NCBI GenBank assembly: GCA_963693365.1
Contig: CAVNZM010000010.1
Span: forward strand, 3,534,001 to 3,598,000
DNA: 64,000 nucleotides
Origin: Amoebidium appalachense
Lineage: Eukaryota; Ichthyosporea
Direction of reading: 5' to 3'
The position numbers were made by a program, and so were the translations under genes. Of this stretch, positions 38,790 to 52,448 are shown in pieces. Each line of letters opens with the position of its first letter. The stretch's first letter is position 1. The notes beneath the pieces are model-generated. The model made no database searches, had not been told where the DNA came from, and was given only the letters and a program-made list of their open reading frames with translations.

Positions 38790-39921
38790 GGATTTTCCTG
38801 ATAAGACATGGTTTGGGATGGGCAGAGGGAAAGGAAGGCCAACCACAAAACCAAATCTAGACAATAAAACATCAATCAAATGTTGGTCCAATCACAGTAC
38901 CTGTCTGCCAGCCAGCAGTCAGTGTTGTCCGGCTCTATGCCGTCGCAGCCCTTCTCACGGGCCAATCGGATGCGACTTGCCATTAAAGGCAAGAGCACCT
39001 CCAATCGTCTGACGTCCAGCCACGTCTCCCCCTCCCACGACCCCATGGGGTTGCCTGCCGCCTACATAATTTCCATGTGTCAAAACACAACATGCATGGC
39101 CGCCTACATGAATTTCGTGTGTCAAAATACAATATGCATGGCCGCCTACGTAAATTTTCAGGTGTCAAAATACAATATGCATGGCCGCCTACATAAATTC
39201 CAGGTGTCAAAATACAATATGCATAGCCGCCTACATATAATTTCAGGTGTCAAAACACAATATGCATGGCCCCCTACATAAATTCCAGGTGTCAAAATAC
39301 AATATGCATGGCCACCTACATAAATTTTCAGGTGTCAAAATACAATATGCATGGCCGCCTTCATAAATTCCAGGTGTCAAAATACAATATGCATGGCCGC
39401 CTACATAAATCAAACAGCCCACACACCCTGACAAACACACACACACACACGCTATCTACCGCACCCACAACATTACGGACATACATTTACCTACCCCCCT
39501 CCCCCTTCCTCCCTTTTCCCCTCCCCCTATCCCCCCATCCCTCTCTCTTCCCCCCCTAAACCCCTGTCCTGCACCCCCCGCCATCGCCGCACCCCCACCC
39601 TGTTCCTCTCCCACCCACCTTCCTCATCGGTAGGTGAACACACCTAAAATGAAACCTACCGGCCAGACACCCCCCCCCCCCCCCCCCCCCCCCCTTACCC
39701 CGGCCCACCTCCACCCTCCCCTCCCCCTCCCCCCCCTTGTGCGCAAAAATGAAAAACAAAAAAATGAAATGCAAAACGCTATCGCCCCCACCGTCACATC
39801 ACCACCGAATGACAACTCGACGTGCCATCAATCACGACTTCCCACCTAACCTCTCCCTTATTCCATCGCTCTCTTTCACACCATATGTTCCCTCCCTCAA
39901 CCACCGCAACACCGTCCCCGC

Positions 39922-39957
<36 letters not shown>

Positions 39958-40808
39958 TCCCCTCCTGCCTGTCTACGCCACCAGTCACGCACTCCCCTCC
40001 CCCCTGTTTCTGCAAGCACACACCAACACCATGTAGGCTCTGCCCTCCTACCCCTCCCTACTGCTCACCCACCCACATACCCACCCTTCCTTCTCCCTAA
40101 CCCTTCTTCCCAAAATCACCCCCCTCCCTCCTCCTCCTCCCTCCCCCCCCCCCCCCCCCCCCTCGGCGCACACACACAGCATTAACATACCTCAGCCCAC
40201 GCCTGCGGATCTGCCTGCACATCCTCTCTCCAGTCCTCTATCGTCCCCACACTCAAGTAGCAAATCACCGCTTTGTTTTTTGAGGTCAATTTCATTATGT
40301 CCTCCTTGCTATAGTCGAACAGATCTACCGAGATGACATCATACTCTTCCAACATCTCATTCGCCAGTTTCCCGGTCATGCATTCCTGTTCATCACCTGC
40401 AAAGGTGGGACACCAAGCCCTATTGAGAAGTTTCTGTCCCGTTCTGGGAACCCGCCAGGACTTTTCCTCTGGGGGGGTCTTTGTCGAGTTCAGATTCGGA
40501 GGATTGAATGTTTTTGTTGCATTGAGTGCAAACGGAACTGAATCTTTAGGAGGAAGGAATGGATTTGCGCAGGTTGATGGGAGAGGTGCGCACGTGCATG
40601 TTCCTGGGGCTAGGGTTGAATTGGTGCCTGGAGATGTTCCGTTTTGCGAAGCAACGGGAACGGTAGATGGTGCGGGTGGAGGAGGTGATGGGGCGGTTGA
40701 GGAAGTGAGGGAGCCTGCTGTTGTTGTTGTTTCTAAAGGGTTGGCGATAGCGCATGCGGATATGGAAAGGAGCAAAGTGACTAAATGATGTGTGGTGAAT
40801 GAAGCCAT
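36428..40808 (-). CDS. Secreted GH114-like glycosidase (TIM-barrel, endo-alpha-1,4-polygalactosaminidase type), four exons
   Basis: Exons in transcript order: 40808-40191, 39061-38901, 38142-37777, 36620-36428 (stop TAG). Phases 0, 2 and 2 match at all junctions. The product has about 445 residues. Residues 1-23 are a signal peptide ([22 protein letters not shown]), followed by a Thr/Ser/Pro-rich linker to about residue 100. The domain then shows [47 protein letters not shown] and LSIGLKN, the signature order of GH114. The conserved Asp in VDLFD and the Glu/Asp in IEPDN are present. It should cleave an extracellular alpha-linked aminosugar polymer. The second acceptor is TATGTAG|GCGGCAGGC and lies at the edge of a 42-bp array that repeats this very site. 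A frame near 38440-38590 in intron 2 is unassigned. Confidence 0.92.
38714..38788. repeat. (CA)n microsatellite in GH114 intron 2
   Basis: About 37 CA repeats preceded by C-rich sequence. The sense strand of the gene reads (GT)n then G, against the usual trend. Confidence 0.95.
39057..39415 (-). repeat. 42-43-bp minisatellite made of the intron 1 splice acceptor
   Basis: Eight units plus a partial one, each with CATGCATATTGTATTTTG and (on the minus strand) TTTATGTAGGCGGCC. The unit nearest the exon supplies the real acceptor, AG|GCGGC. Every other unit therefore repeats a plausible 3' splice site and the first bases of exon 2. Confidence 0.93.
39490..40175. other. C-rich part of GH114 intron 1
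   Basis: C-rich sequence with pure C runs near 39671-39693 and 39924-39953. On the sense strand this is G-rich. No coding frame fits the gene. Confidence 0.75.
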
Positions 40809-41839
40809 GTTGAATAGCGTGGATAGAAGAACTCCGTGCTAAATAATCATAGGCTACGGCGAAATGGAATGTGACGCAGGGGCCTCCGATGGCAAAGTTT
40901 GGTACCCGTTTTCTGGAAAAAAAATTAAGGCGTGTAAGGTTGTTTCAACTGCAAGGTATGCCTTCCTTTTTCTCTGTTGCACCAAGTTGATCTCCCCGGG
41001 GCCCTGGGTTTTCTCCCGTTTGCAAAGCCAGACCTGGAGCTCCTTTTGAGTCCTTTGACTCCTTTCCCCTGTTGATTGTTGATCACATGACAATGCTTGT
41101 AAAACTAAAATAAACCAATCAAAGCCAAATGTCATCTTGATTGCCAATCGATCAATCGGATTGATAACCTCTTATGGGTTAAATGAAAAATATATACAAA
41201 ATGAGATAGTCTCGTTTCGCAATAAAAAGTGTGTTAACCCCCTGAATCAAACTTTCACGTGGCCGCAACTTCAACTTCCCACCAGGGCAGGAAATTATAT
41301 TTGTTTTCGGAATTTTATAAAGTTAATTTTTTTGAAAGTACCAGTAAAGCGGGGACTTAGTTCCACCCGAGTTTTAGGTTGAGGAAGTATATACTATTGT
41401 ACAATTACATGAGTAGAGTTGCCCCCCCTCCCCTCCTCTCCCCCCCCCCTTCCCCCTCGCCCCCCCGGGGCCCCCTCCCCCCAAGCGCCAGCCCAAACCT
41501 GGAGCTGTCGGGTTTTTCCTGAAAAAACACGAACATACAATAACGCAAAAAGTTGTCTCATTACCGCATGATATCTCATGACCAGCCCATTGCCCCGGAC
41601 AACGTAATTTTCAAAATGCAGGCACTGTTTTCCACTCAATATCAAGTTTAGTCTGCTTTCTGGGCTTGTTGTGTTTTATGTTGCATTCAATCTACAAATT
41701 TTCAGAGATAGAGAGTTCAACAGATGCAACATTGGTGAGACTTTATATTGTGCCAATATTATATACGGGGATCCGGGGGGCCCTCGCGCCGGATAGGTAT
41801 ACATATATCGGATAGATATAGGGAAGTAAAAAAAAAAAA
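40809..41839. other. Upstream region of the GH114 gene
   Basis: About 1 kb between the GH114 start codon and a LINE. It includes two GC-rich segments with CCCCGGGGCCC (near 40997 and 41466), each followed by a related CCTGGAGCT segment. A 97-codon minus-strand frame at 40854-41147 has no recognisable features. Confidence 0.5.
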
Positions 41840-43285
41840 TTCTTTTGACTGGATTTATTCGACGGAAAGATATGCAAGACGGTATGCACGGCATACTGAG
41901 AAGACAATAAAAACTTCACGAGTTATCCAGTAACAAGTGCATACTGAGATACCTGAACACTGTGTGAAAATCATATAAATACTCAATGTGACGACCAACA
42001 GAATTCAACAAAAAGTCTAAATTGTTCACATTGCCAGCTAGTGTAGCAGATACCCGGAGGGAAAGAGGTAAAACGCGACATAAAAATTCACACCTATCAA
42101 CATGCTTGCGATTAAAAAGGTCAGCACAAAAGTGGCACCAGCGGCGATGAAAACAAGAATTACAGCGCCACTGCACAACTTCCCAGGCAATATCAACATC
42201 AGAGCACCATACAGACTTATCTACTAGGGTGGTATCCATACGTACAGCAGGAGAAATGTATCCTGCCAAAGCTCCGAAAAAGCGATAATGATCAGTACGG
42301 TGTTGCCTAAGGAACATAACACATGCCGACTGAGTTTTACCTTTGATTTCTCTATCAGAACGAGAAAGAAACTTATACTGCGTATGGTAATTACGCGAAA
42401 AGGCAGAAAAAACAGGAAGAGAAAAGAAAGAGGGAGTGAGATAGCGAGAGGAAGAATCAGGTGGAAAGAGGGTAGGCTGAGGACATTCAGAAGTAGCGTT
42501 GGTGAATCGGGGGGGAAGAGGGATGGATGGAGGGGGGGGGAAGAAAGCATAAAGAGGGTGACCATCAGGTAGCCTAACTAAATGAAAACAAAAACGAAGA
42601 GACAATTCCTCCATACGACAAACAGCAGACGACAATCCAAACATACTGATTAATTGGGAGGCACAAACCGAGTACGAAACAAAGTGCGTAGCGCAGTACC
42701 CTGAAAATCGTCGAACTCGTTCAGCGCCATAGCCGCCTCGCGAGGTGGGGCGCAGGCCAATAGCGGAAGTCCATATTCGAAAGTCGGCCGTAAAAAAGTT
42801 TTATAGTAGAGAAGAAGGTTCGCAGAATGGATCACAGACTCCTGTTGAAACATATTTGACACGATGTGAAGCTTACCCTTCGCACAAGCGATCCGTGCCG
42901 TGAGGAGCTTGCGGAAATCAATACCCCGTGCAGTAAAAGGAATACCCAAATAGCCATAGGTGCTCTGAACAGGAATAGGAAGGCCAGCCAATCGAAAGGA
43001 AGTGTTCTTCGAAAAAGTAGCACACTTTGCAATTCCGACTGTCATGGTGCACCATTGATCCACCTGACGAAGCATCTGGTGCATGACATCTTCGGTTAAG
43101 GAACAAAGAACAATATCGTTCGCAAAAAGGAGACCCGGTACACGGCGGGTATGCAGTTGGCCAAAGGGTTCGAGGGCGCAGGCTAAATAAGGAAGTGAAT
43201 ATCTCCGGACAAAAATAGGCGGCGACTTGCCAGGTGCCAAAATACGGTAATCCTAAAATGTAATTTCTAGCCCTGCTTCCCACAT
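41840..43285 (-). mobile_element. 5'-truncated LINE with reverse-transcriptase C-terminal part
   Basis: The minus-strand frame at 43240-42650 has GLLFANDIVL, the reverse-transcriptase catalytic block with an Asn in place of the first Asp of the usual A-D-D, and YLGIPF, typical downstream of it. A second frame (42644-41916), out of phase with the first, encodes a C-terminal region with CHFC-x7-H-x3-C, the zinc knuckle seen at the end of many LINE ORF2 proteins. The 3' end has AATAAA in the transcript sense and matches the end of the 14417 copy. The stop, the frame change and the altered active site indicate a dead copy. Confidence 0.88.
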
Positions 43286-45644
<2,359 letters not shown>

Positions 45645-47449
45645 TTAAACATGCCCATTGTCCCCACCAATCACCTCCGGATATGTCACGACCCTGGGGC
45701 GCCACACTGTCACCACCCCGTTCTCGCACAGACGAACACACGACGAGTTCACACCCAACCCCCCAGTTACACTAGACACACGCTCTTTCACGCTGGGAAG
45801 AGAAAGACGGACACCAGACAGCACCCACTCCTCGCTCACCCATCCACCCGCACCCCCCTTAACGCGGCCTAGATGCAAGTCCTTGCGTCCACCCAACACA
45901 CACCACATTGTATCATCCATTGTGTTAACAAAGTTCACGCACGCAAACGGAAAAACGAGATATTTTCCTTTGAGCTCAATGGCGCAGAGTCTAAATAACT
46001 TGCTCAGTTTTGCGGGTGGGGTGCATGGGGTCCCTGTGCGTGCCTCCCACAATGCAAACATGACATCAGGTCCGTGACATCAGGTCCGCCGCTCACCGCC
46101 CACACCACCTTCATCTCATCTCGCCCACCCATACCCACACAGCACACACCCCACGAATCCATGTAACCCGCACCGAGAGCCCCCTCCGTGCTCACAGAGT
46201 AGAGGTGTTTGCCGTTGGCGAGGTCATGCACATCAAAGTGCCCGCTGCGTGCAACAACAAGTGTTTGCGACATGGGAAGGATTTTGCTGTTGCGAACACC
46301 AGGAAGGTGATAGAGAAGCGAGGGAGACCCTGTTGTGAGGCATTCGTACGTATAGAGGCCGGAGGTGGTGGCAATTTGCAGTCGTGTGCCCAAGTCGAAG
46401 GTCATGTTTATGCACCCCTCCTTCATCATCAGCGAGCAATACGCTTCCCCCGACTCATTCGCCCAATCATATACATGTATCCTTTCCACCCTCCGCAGCC
46501 AAGTTCCTCCTTGCCCTACCAACTCCTCCGCCTTTGCAAGCGCAACCAGCCTTCCATTCACTGCCACCCCCGAGAATGCACCCAACACCCCCTGTGCATG
46601 CCACACACGCACCTTTTTGCACGTTTCCATGTTCCACAGAATCGCTTTTTGTGCTCCGTCGTGTATGGTCACGAGCATGCCACTTCCGTGCGGGTCGCCT
46701 ACAGCCCAAGGCGTGCACCCGTCCACCCCTGCGCTCGTCTGCACCTGCGTGTACGAGTTATGGTCCTTAATGACGCACCTTGTGTTGAGAACCGTTTCCG
46801 TGTAATCTTGTGCAAAGCGGAATCTCTCAAATGCTGAAGCGGCGGGCCACGGGAGGCCAAAGTAGTCGAACTCGGCGCGGATTTCCGGATCGGACATGGC
46901 GGAACCTGCAATAGTCTTGTGATGTAGGAAAGAGTAAACGTGTTCGAACAGGTACGGGCACCGATCCAGCACAACATACCCGTTTTGGTCTGTCTTGAGG
47001 GGAAACCGGCCAATGAACCACGCCGCCAGCATGGAGTCGGGGTACGTGCATAGCGTCTGGCGGGTGGTTGAAAAAAAACGACTACCAACGTTCAACACCA
47101 CAATGCCGTCCTTGTGCACGTCAAGCCCGAATCCCTGGGTGGCGTATTTTTTCACAAGGGTGGGGGGTAGGTCTGAACTGAAGGACGGACAGGTGATGAG
47201 ATCCGATGGTCGGTGGAGGGTGTATGGCTTGAGCGAGATTGCAGGTCTGGGTGACGGATTAGAGCCAATACTTTCCGCTTTTGTTGTCTGGGTGGTTGGG
47301 TTTGCTTGCGAATCGGTAGATGGTGTATACAATGGTTGTTGTAATTCGTTGGGGGTCGGTGAGTGTGTAGGTGGTGACGGCACGTGTGGGGTAAGGGTTG
47401 AGGTGGGTGTGGTGGTGATGACCGTAGTGGCGGTCGCAGATGTTGCATT
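45645..47449 (-). CDS. BTB/KCTD-domain protein with WD-like propeller, paralogue A (frame broken)
   Basis: The frame opens after a CTTACAG acceptor at 47450 (AAT codon, phase 0) and runs to 46004. A Pro/Thr/Ser-rich leader precedes a potassium-channel-tetramerisation-type BTB domain (VVLNVGSRFFSTTRQTLCTY, then GYVVLDRCPYLFEHV). Repeats of propeller type follow (AILWNMETCKKVRVW, HFDVHDLANGKHLYSV). The layout resembles KCTD3/SHKBP1, cullin-3 adaptor-like proteins. A 14-bp direct duplication (TGACATCAGGTCCG at 46061-46074 and 46075-46088) breaks the frame after GGPDV; beyond it the frame continues as FALWEARTGT to a stop at 45645. Without the duplication it would align with copy B. It is a recent pseudogene, an allele or an assembly artefact. 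The first exon with the ATG was not found. Confidence 0.85.
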
Positions 47450-47631
47450 CTGTAAGGGTTGCGAAAATGCACTTAGCGAAAGAAAAGGGAAAATGCAATA
47501 CCTTTGCTAAAAAACATAAAAAATCCAATAGGTCACGAGGTCGCTAGATTCTACAAAAGCAGCTGGGGCAGAGAAAAAACGTCAGATTTGTTATCCCCTC
47601 CTCGTGTGCCTGCGTGTGTGTACATCTGGGG

Positions 47632-47639
<8 letters not shown>

Positions 47640-47673
<34 letters not shown>

Positions 47674-48319
47674 GGGGGAGGAGCGAAGGGGCCGGGGCCC
47701 GGGGCCCGGGGCCCCGGGGGAGAGGGGGGGGGGGGGGGGGGAGAGGAGGGGGAGAGCTCGAGGGGGGAGGGGGGGGATGGCCTTTTAGGTTTGCAAATGC
47801 TTTTGCTTAACGTTTGATCATATTTAGTTATTACTTTTATAAACTTTGAGCCCTTTAGCAAAGCCTTGAAAGACTTCATAGCACGTTGTCTATGTAGGCT
47901 TTTTGTTTACTATTTGAAACGGGGAGGGGGGTTAAATTGAGGGGGGGGGGGGGGGAGGGGGAGGTGCAGAGGCCCAAGACCTATCTCTCTACTGGTTGGG
48001 AGAGGGGGGAGGGGGGACCAACACCACCGAAAAGGGTAGGTCCCCGGGAGCCCCCGGGGGGAAGGGGGGGGGGGGGTGGCGGGAGGGGGGAGGGGGGGAG
48101 GGGAGAGGGGGGAGGGGGGAGGGGGGAGGGGGGGGGGGGGGGATGGCACACTTTTACCTGAACTTTACGGTCCTGCTTTGGCTTTTTTGCAGGTTAAAAC
48201 AGTGCGTGTCATCATCATACCTGGCGCATGCATAGGGGTATTTCAAATTATAGGTCCCCGGGAGCCCCCGGGGAGAAGGGGAGGGGGGGGGGGGAGGGGG
48301 GGGGAGGGGGGGGGGAGGG

Positions 48320-48350
<31 letters not shown>

Positions 48351-48940
48351 ATGGCACACTTTTACCTGAAATTTACGGTCCTGCTTTGCCTTTTTAGCAG
48401 GTTAAAACAGTGCGTATCATCATCATACCTGGCACATGCATAGGGGTATTTCAAATTATAGGGAGGGAGGGAGGTAGGTGCGTGTATAACACGTGTGTGT
48501 GGGTGGGTGTGTGGGGGGGAGGGGGGGGGGGGAGGGGAGAGGGGAGGGGGGAGGGGGGGGGGGGCATGGCCTTTTAGGTTTGCAAATGTTAGTAAACGTC
48601 TAATTACTTGGTGCTTTTTTTTTTTTTGAATAAAGGCTAAAGAGTTTAGGCTTTTTTTGATCTTGAAGTACGGCGAGGGGGGTAGTAGTAAATTGGGGGC
48701 GGGAGGGGGGGGGGGGGGGGGGGAGAGAGAGAGGGGCGGCCCCGGGGGGGGGGGGGGGGGGGGGGGGGCGGGGGAGGGGGGAGGGGGGGGGGGGGAAAGG
48801 GGAGGAGGGAAGGGAGGCCCCACCACCCCCTTCTCTACTGGTTGGGAGAGGGGGAGGGGGGGACCAACACCACCGCAAAGGGGTAGGTTCCCTCCTTCCC
48901 CCGGGGGGTGAGGGGAGGGGGGGGGGGGGGGACTTGCCAC
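47640..48940. repeat. G-rich region of nested duplications with CCCCGGGG motifs
   Basis: Segments at 48142-48240 and 48350-48465 (GGATGGCACACTTTTACCTG ...) are about 95% alike. Segments at about 47970-48060 and 48825-48910 (CTCTACTGGTTGGGAGAGG ...) and the starts at 47779 and 48565 (GGCCTTTTAGGTTTGCAAA) are also duplicated. Several copies adjoin palindromic CCCCGGGG or GGGGCCCC blocks. No coding frame was accepted. Confidence 0.88.
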
Positions 48941-49374
48941 CACCTAGCAGGGGCCAGCCTGCTCGTGATGTGATAGTCTGTATATCATGGGACACCGACC
49001 TGAAAACATCATGCTACTGCACTTCATATATTGCCAGGCCCGTGTGACCGTCTTACACGTGCTAGGCATCCCTTTCCCTCCCCCTCCCCTCCCTGTCCCC
49101 CAAACACACACACACACACACCCCACCCCCACCCCGACCGCCTCGAGCTCACACCACTGGGGCCCCTCTCCTCACCCACACCTTCCCCTCCCCCCTCCCC
49201 CCTCTCCCCCCGCCTCCCCCCCCCATGCATCCCCCCCTCCCCCCCCCCCCTCCCCCCAACCCCACCCCCTGCCACGGCTTCTTATTCCCCACACAACCTC
49301 CATCAACCCTTTTCTAACCGCACCTTGAGCCTGCATTTCTTTTGAACATTGGCCATGCCATTGGTGCCGCATAG

Positions 49375-49472
49375 TACTATGGGGTGGTCAGAGCAAGAAT
49401 CATGTTTTGACGTTTTCGACATCCGGCTCACATCCGCCAAAACATGATTCTTGCTCTGACCACCCCATAGTA
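49375..49472. repeat. Perfect 34-bp inverted repeat with 30-nt loop
   Basis: The left arm 49375-49408 and right arm 49439-49472 are exact reverse complements (TACTATGGGGTGGTCAGAGC ... inward). The loop is 49409-49438. Either strand would fold into a very stable hairpin of small-RNA-precursor size. A foldback transposon remnant is the alternative. Confidence 0.97.
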
Positions 49473-49544
49473 TAGACGACATACTGTACCGGAACCACTG
49501 CACCACGTTGAAATCAGCAACAGTTGCCAACACAGGCAATGCCA

Positions 49545-49546
49545 CG

Positions 49547-49596
<50 letters not shown>

Positions 49597-49819
49597 CTAT
49601 ATATATATATATATATATGTATATCATATATATATATAATAGTATATTAATATTGTATTCACGCACACGCAGACGCACATGCACATGCACACGCACACAC
49701 ACATGCACCGTGACACAGGCGCGCGCACACACACACGCACACAACAACAATATGCGCACACAACCGTGTGCGCACGCACGCGCGTGCCCATGCACACACA
49801 AACACACACATACACCGTG

Positions 49820-49851
<32 letters not shown>

Positions 49852-50010
49852 CACACACACACTAAACAGATACCCAGGTGGAAAACAGCCGCAGTTCGTG
49901 CATGCAGACACGCAGGCACACACACACGCACACACACACACGCACACACATGCACACATGCACACATGATGTGCACGCAGGCACACACACACACCACACA
50001 GGTGCGCGCG
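49545..50010. repeat. (CA)n/(TA)n and mixed CA-rich block
   Basis: (CA)n at 49549-49592, a TA-rich stretch at 49598-49640, then interrupted CA repeats. Long Cys/Val and His/Thr frames here are artefacts. Confidence 0.9.
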
Positions 50011-50014
50011 GTGT

Positions 50015-50330
50015 GCACGCGCGCTCACGGGCACGGTCAAAAACTGCTGCAGGGTATTATGCTTAACTTTGGTGGCACATGATAATGTGCGGGCACACAT
50101 GTGGTACACTTTATCGATCCTTTTATTCTCTCTTACTTCCCGCATCTCCCCCCTCCCCCCTCTCTCTCTCCCCCCCCCCCCCCCCCCCCCAACAACAGCC
50201 CGCCCTGTCCCGTAATCTCTCTGTGATGACATGCAGCAATTAATAAACTTTAAGGGCCCTTTAATTACTGTGATTACAGCACGTACGTGTAGTATTCTTA
50301 GTTGATCCTTGTACAATTCTGTCAAGCACT
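50015..50330 (-). other. Possible exon fragment of unknown gene
   Basis: The minus-strand frame includes RIDKVYHMCARTLSCATKV and reaches FLTVP, followed by GTGAGC, a good donor at about 50033. Composition is balanced, unlike the surroundings, but no acceptor or partner exon could be settled. Another minus-strand fragment near 49021-49095 ends TTTTCAG|GTCGG. The two may belong to one small gene or be chance. Confidence 0.25.
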
Positions 50331-50561
50331 TTTGAGTATTGTTCGCTACTGGCTACAGTAACAGCAGAGCGAAAAATGTTTCGTATACCATCTGAAAGCA
50401 AATAATTTTCGAATGTACCAACTACTATTCTGAAGCAATCATCGAGTCACAAACCCATATTCAATGGTTATTACATTTATAAATAATTCAGAGAGAGCCC
50501 AAGGTCCTGTAACCCCAGTCACACAAACATTCATTCTAGAAGCCACACATAATGTCTTCAT

Positions 50562-52286
50562 TCACTCATTCGTGCTTTCTCTTGTTTCCTCGTCCCCACC
50601 AACCACTACTACAGTATCTGTCACCACATGTGCACGGGAACGCCACACTGTCACCACCCCATTCTCACACAGACGAACACAAGACGAGTTCACACGCAAC
50701 CCCCCAGTCACGCTAGACACACACCCGGTCGTGCTGGGAAGAGGGAGACACACACCAGAAACCATCCACTCCTCGTCCACCAACCCACCTGCTCCCCTCC
50801 TCAGCCGGCCCAGATGCAAGTCCTTGAATCCACCCAACACACACCACATCGTATCATGCTGGCAAAGTTCACAGAAGCAAAGGGGTGGTGGAGGTATTTC
50901 CCCAGGAACTCAATGGCGTAGAGGCTAGACAACTTGCTCATTGTGGGTGGGGTGTATTGGGTACCTGTGCGCGCCTCCCACGATGCAAACATGACATCAG
51001 GCCCACCATTCACCGCCCACACAACTTTCATCACCGTGCCAGAGTCTTGCCCAACCACATCCACGCAGCACACACCCCACGCATCCGTGTAACCGCGACT
51101 GGCACCGAGAGCCCCCTCCGTGCGCACAGAGTAGGGGTGTCTGCCGTTGGCGGGGTCATGCACATCAAAGCGCCCGCCCCTTGCAACAACAAATGTTTGC
51201 GACGTGGGAAGGATTTTGGTGTTGTGGACCCCGGGAAGGTGATAAAGTAGGGAGGGAGACCCTGTTGTGAAGCAATCGTACGTATAGAGGCCGGAGGTGG
51301 TGGCAATTTGCAGGCGTGTGCCCGAGTCGAAGGTCATGTTGATGCACCTTTCCTCCATTGCCAACGAGCAATAAACGTGCCCCGACTTGTCCGCCCCGAC
51401 ATACACTTCTATGCTCCCTAGGGCCCTCCGCGGGTCCCTCTCTCCTGGTACTAACGCTGTCGCCTCCGCCGTCGTTGCCAGCGCAACCATACAACCATTC
51501 ACCGCCACCGCTGTAAACAGCCCCAACTTCCCCTTTGCGAACCACACACACACCTTCTCGCACGTTTCCATATTCCACAGGATCGCCGTTTGTGCGCCAT
51601 CGTGTATGGTCACAAGCATGGCGCTTCCGTGCGGGTCACCTACCGCCCAATACGTGCACCCGCCAACTTCTGCACTCGCCTTTGTCTGCATGCGCCACTG
51701 TTGTCCGCCACCAACGAAACGTGTTGTGTTCAGAACCCTTTCCGTGTGATCCTTTCTGCACCCAATCATCTCAAACCCTGTAGTGGCGGGCCAAGGGAGG
51801 CCAAAGTAATCAAACTCTGCACGGATTTCGCTCATCCGGATCGGACACGGCACTGCTCCCAATAACATTGTGGTGTAGGAACGAATGCACGTGCTCAAAG
51901 ATGTCCGGGCACCGATCCAGCACAACGTTCCCGTACGCTTTCTCGTCTGTCTTGAGAGGAAACCGACCACTGAACCACGCCGCCAGCATGGAGTCGGGGT
52001 ACGTGCATAGCGCCTGGCGGGTGGTTGAGAAAAGACGACCACCAACGTTCAACATCACAACCCCGTCCGTGTGTGCGTCAAGCGTACTCCCTTCATTAGC
52101 ACGTTTTGTCTCAAAGGTGGGCGGCCGTTCGGAGCTGAAGAATGACGGACAGGTGGACAGGTCAGATGGGGTGCAGAGAGTGTATGATTCGAGGGGTCTT
52201 TGCGCAGGTTTGGAGGGCGGGTTAGGGGCGGTGCTTTCTGATTCTGGTGTCTGGGTAGTGGGGTTTGCTGCCTCAGGTGAGTTATT
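50562..52286 (-). CDS. BTB/KCTD-domain protein with WD-like propeller, paralogue B (frame broken twice)
   Basis: It is a tandem duplicate of the gene at 45645-47449, about 4.8 kb away and in the same orientation, opening after CATACAG at 52287 in the same phase. The BTB part reads LNVGGRLFSTTRQALCTY and NVVLDRCPDIFEHV. A 7-nt insertion relative to A near 51830-51836 shifts the frame into the propeller part (EIRAEFDYFGLPW onward). Near 50850-50865 B is 7 nt shorter than A, which returns it to the original frame for the C-terminus (MWCVLGGFKDLHLG). The propeller region is thus out of frame with both ends, yet its amino acids are still conserved with A, so the shifts are recent or technical. The ATG exon was not found. 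Confidence 0.82.
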
Positions 52287-52414
52287 CTGTATGGGAGTTA
52301 CAGCACATTATTTAACACAAGCCAATGTCATTCCTCAAAAACACCAGATCAATCGGCCCGAGCTTGCTAAAATTTACATGCAACTCTGAAACGAGGAGAA
52401 CGATCCCCCCCCCC

Positions 52415-52448
<34 letters not shown>

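Noticed and set aside
39057-39415. CRISPR-like look of regularly spaced repeats
   Set aside because: Units are contiguous without unique spacers, in a eukaryotic intron, and repeat a splice acceptor.
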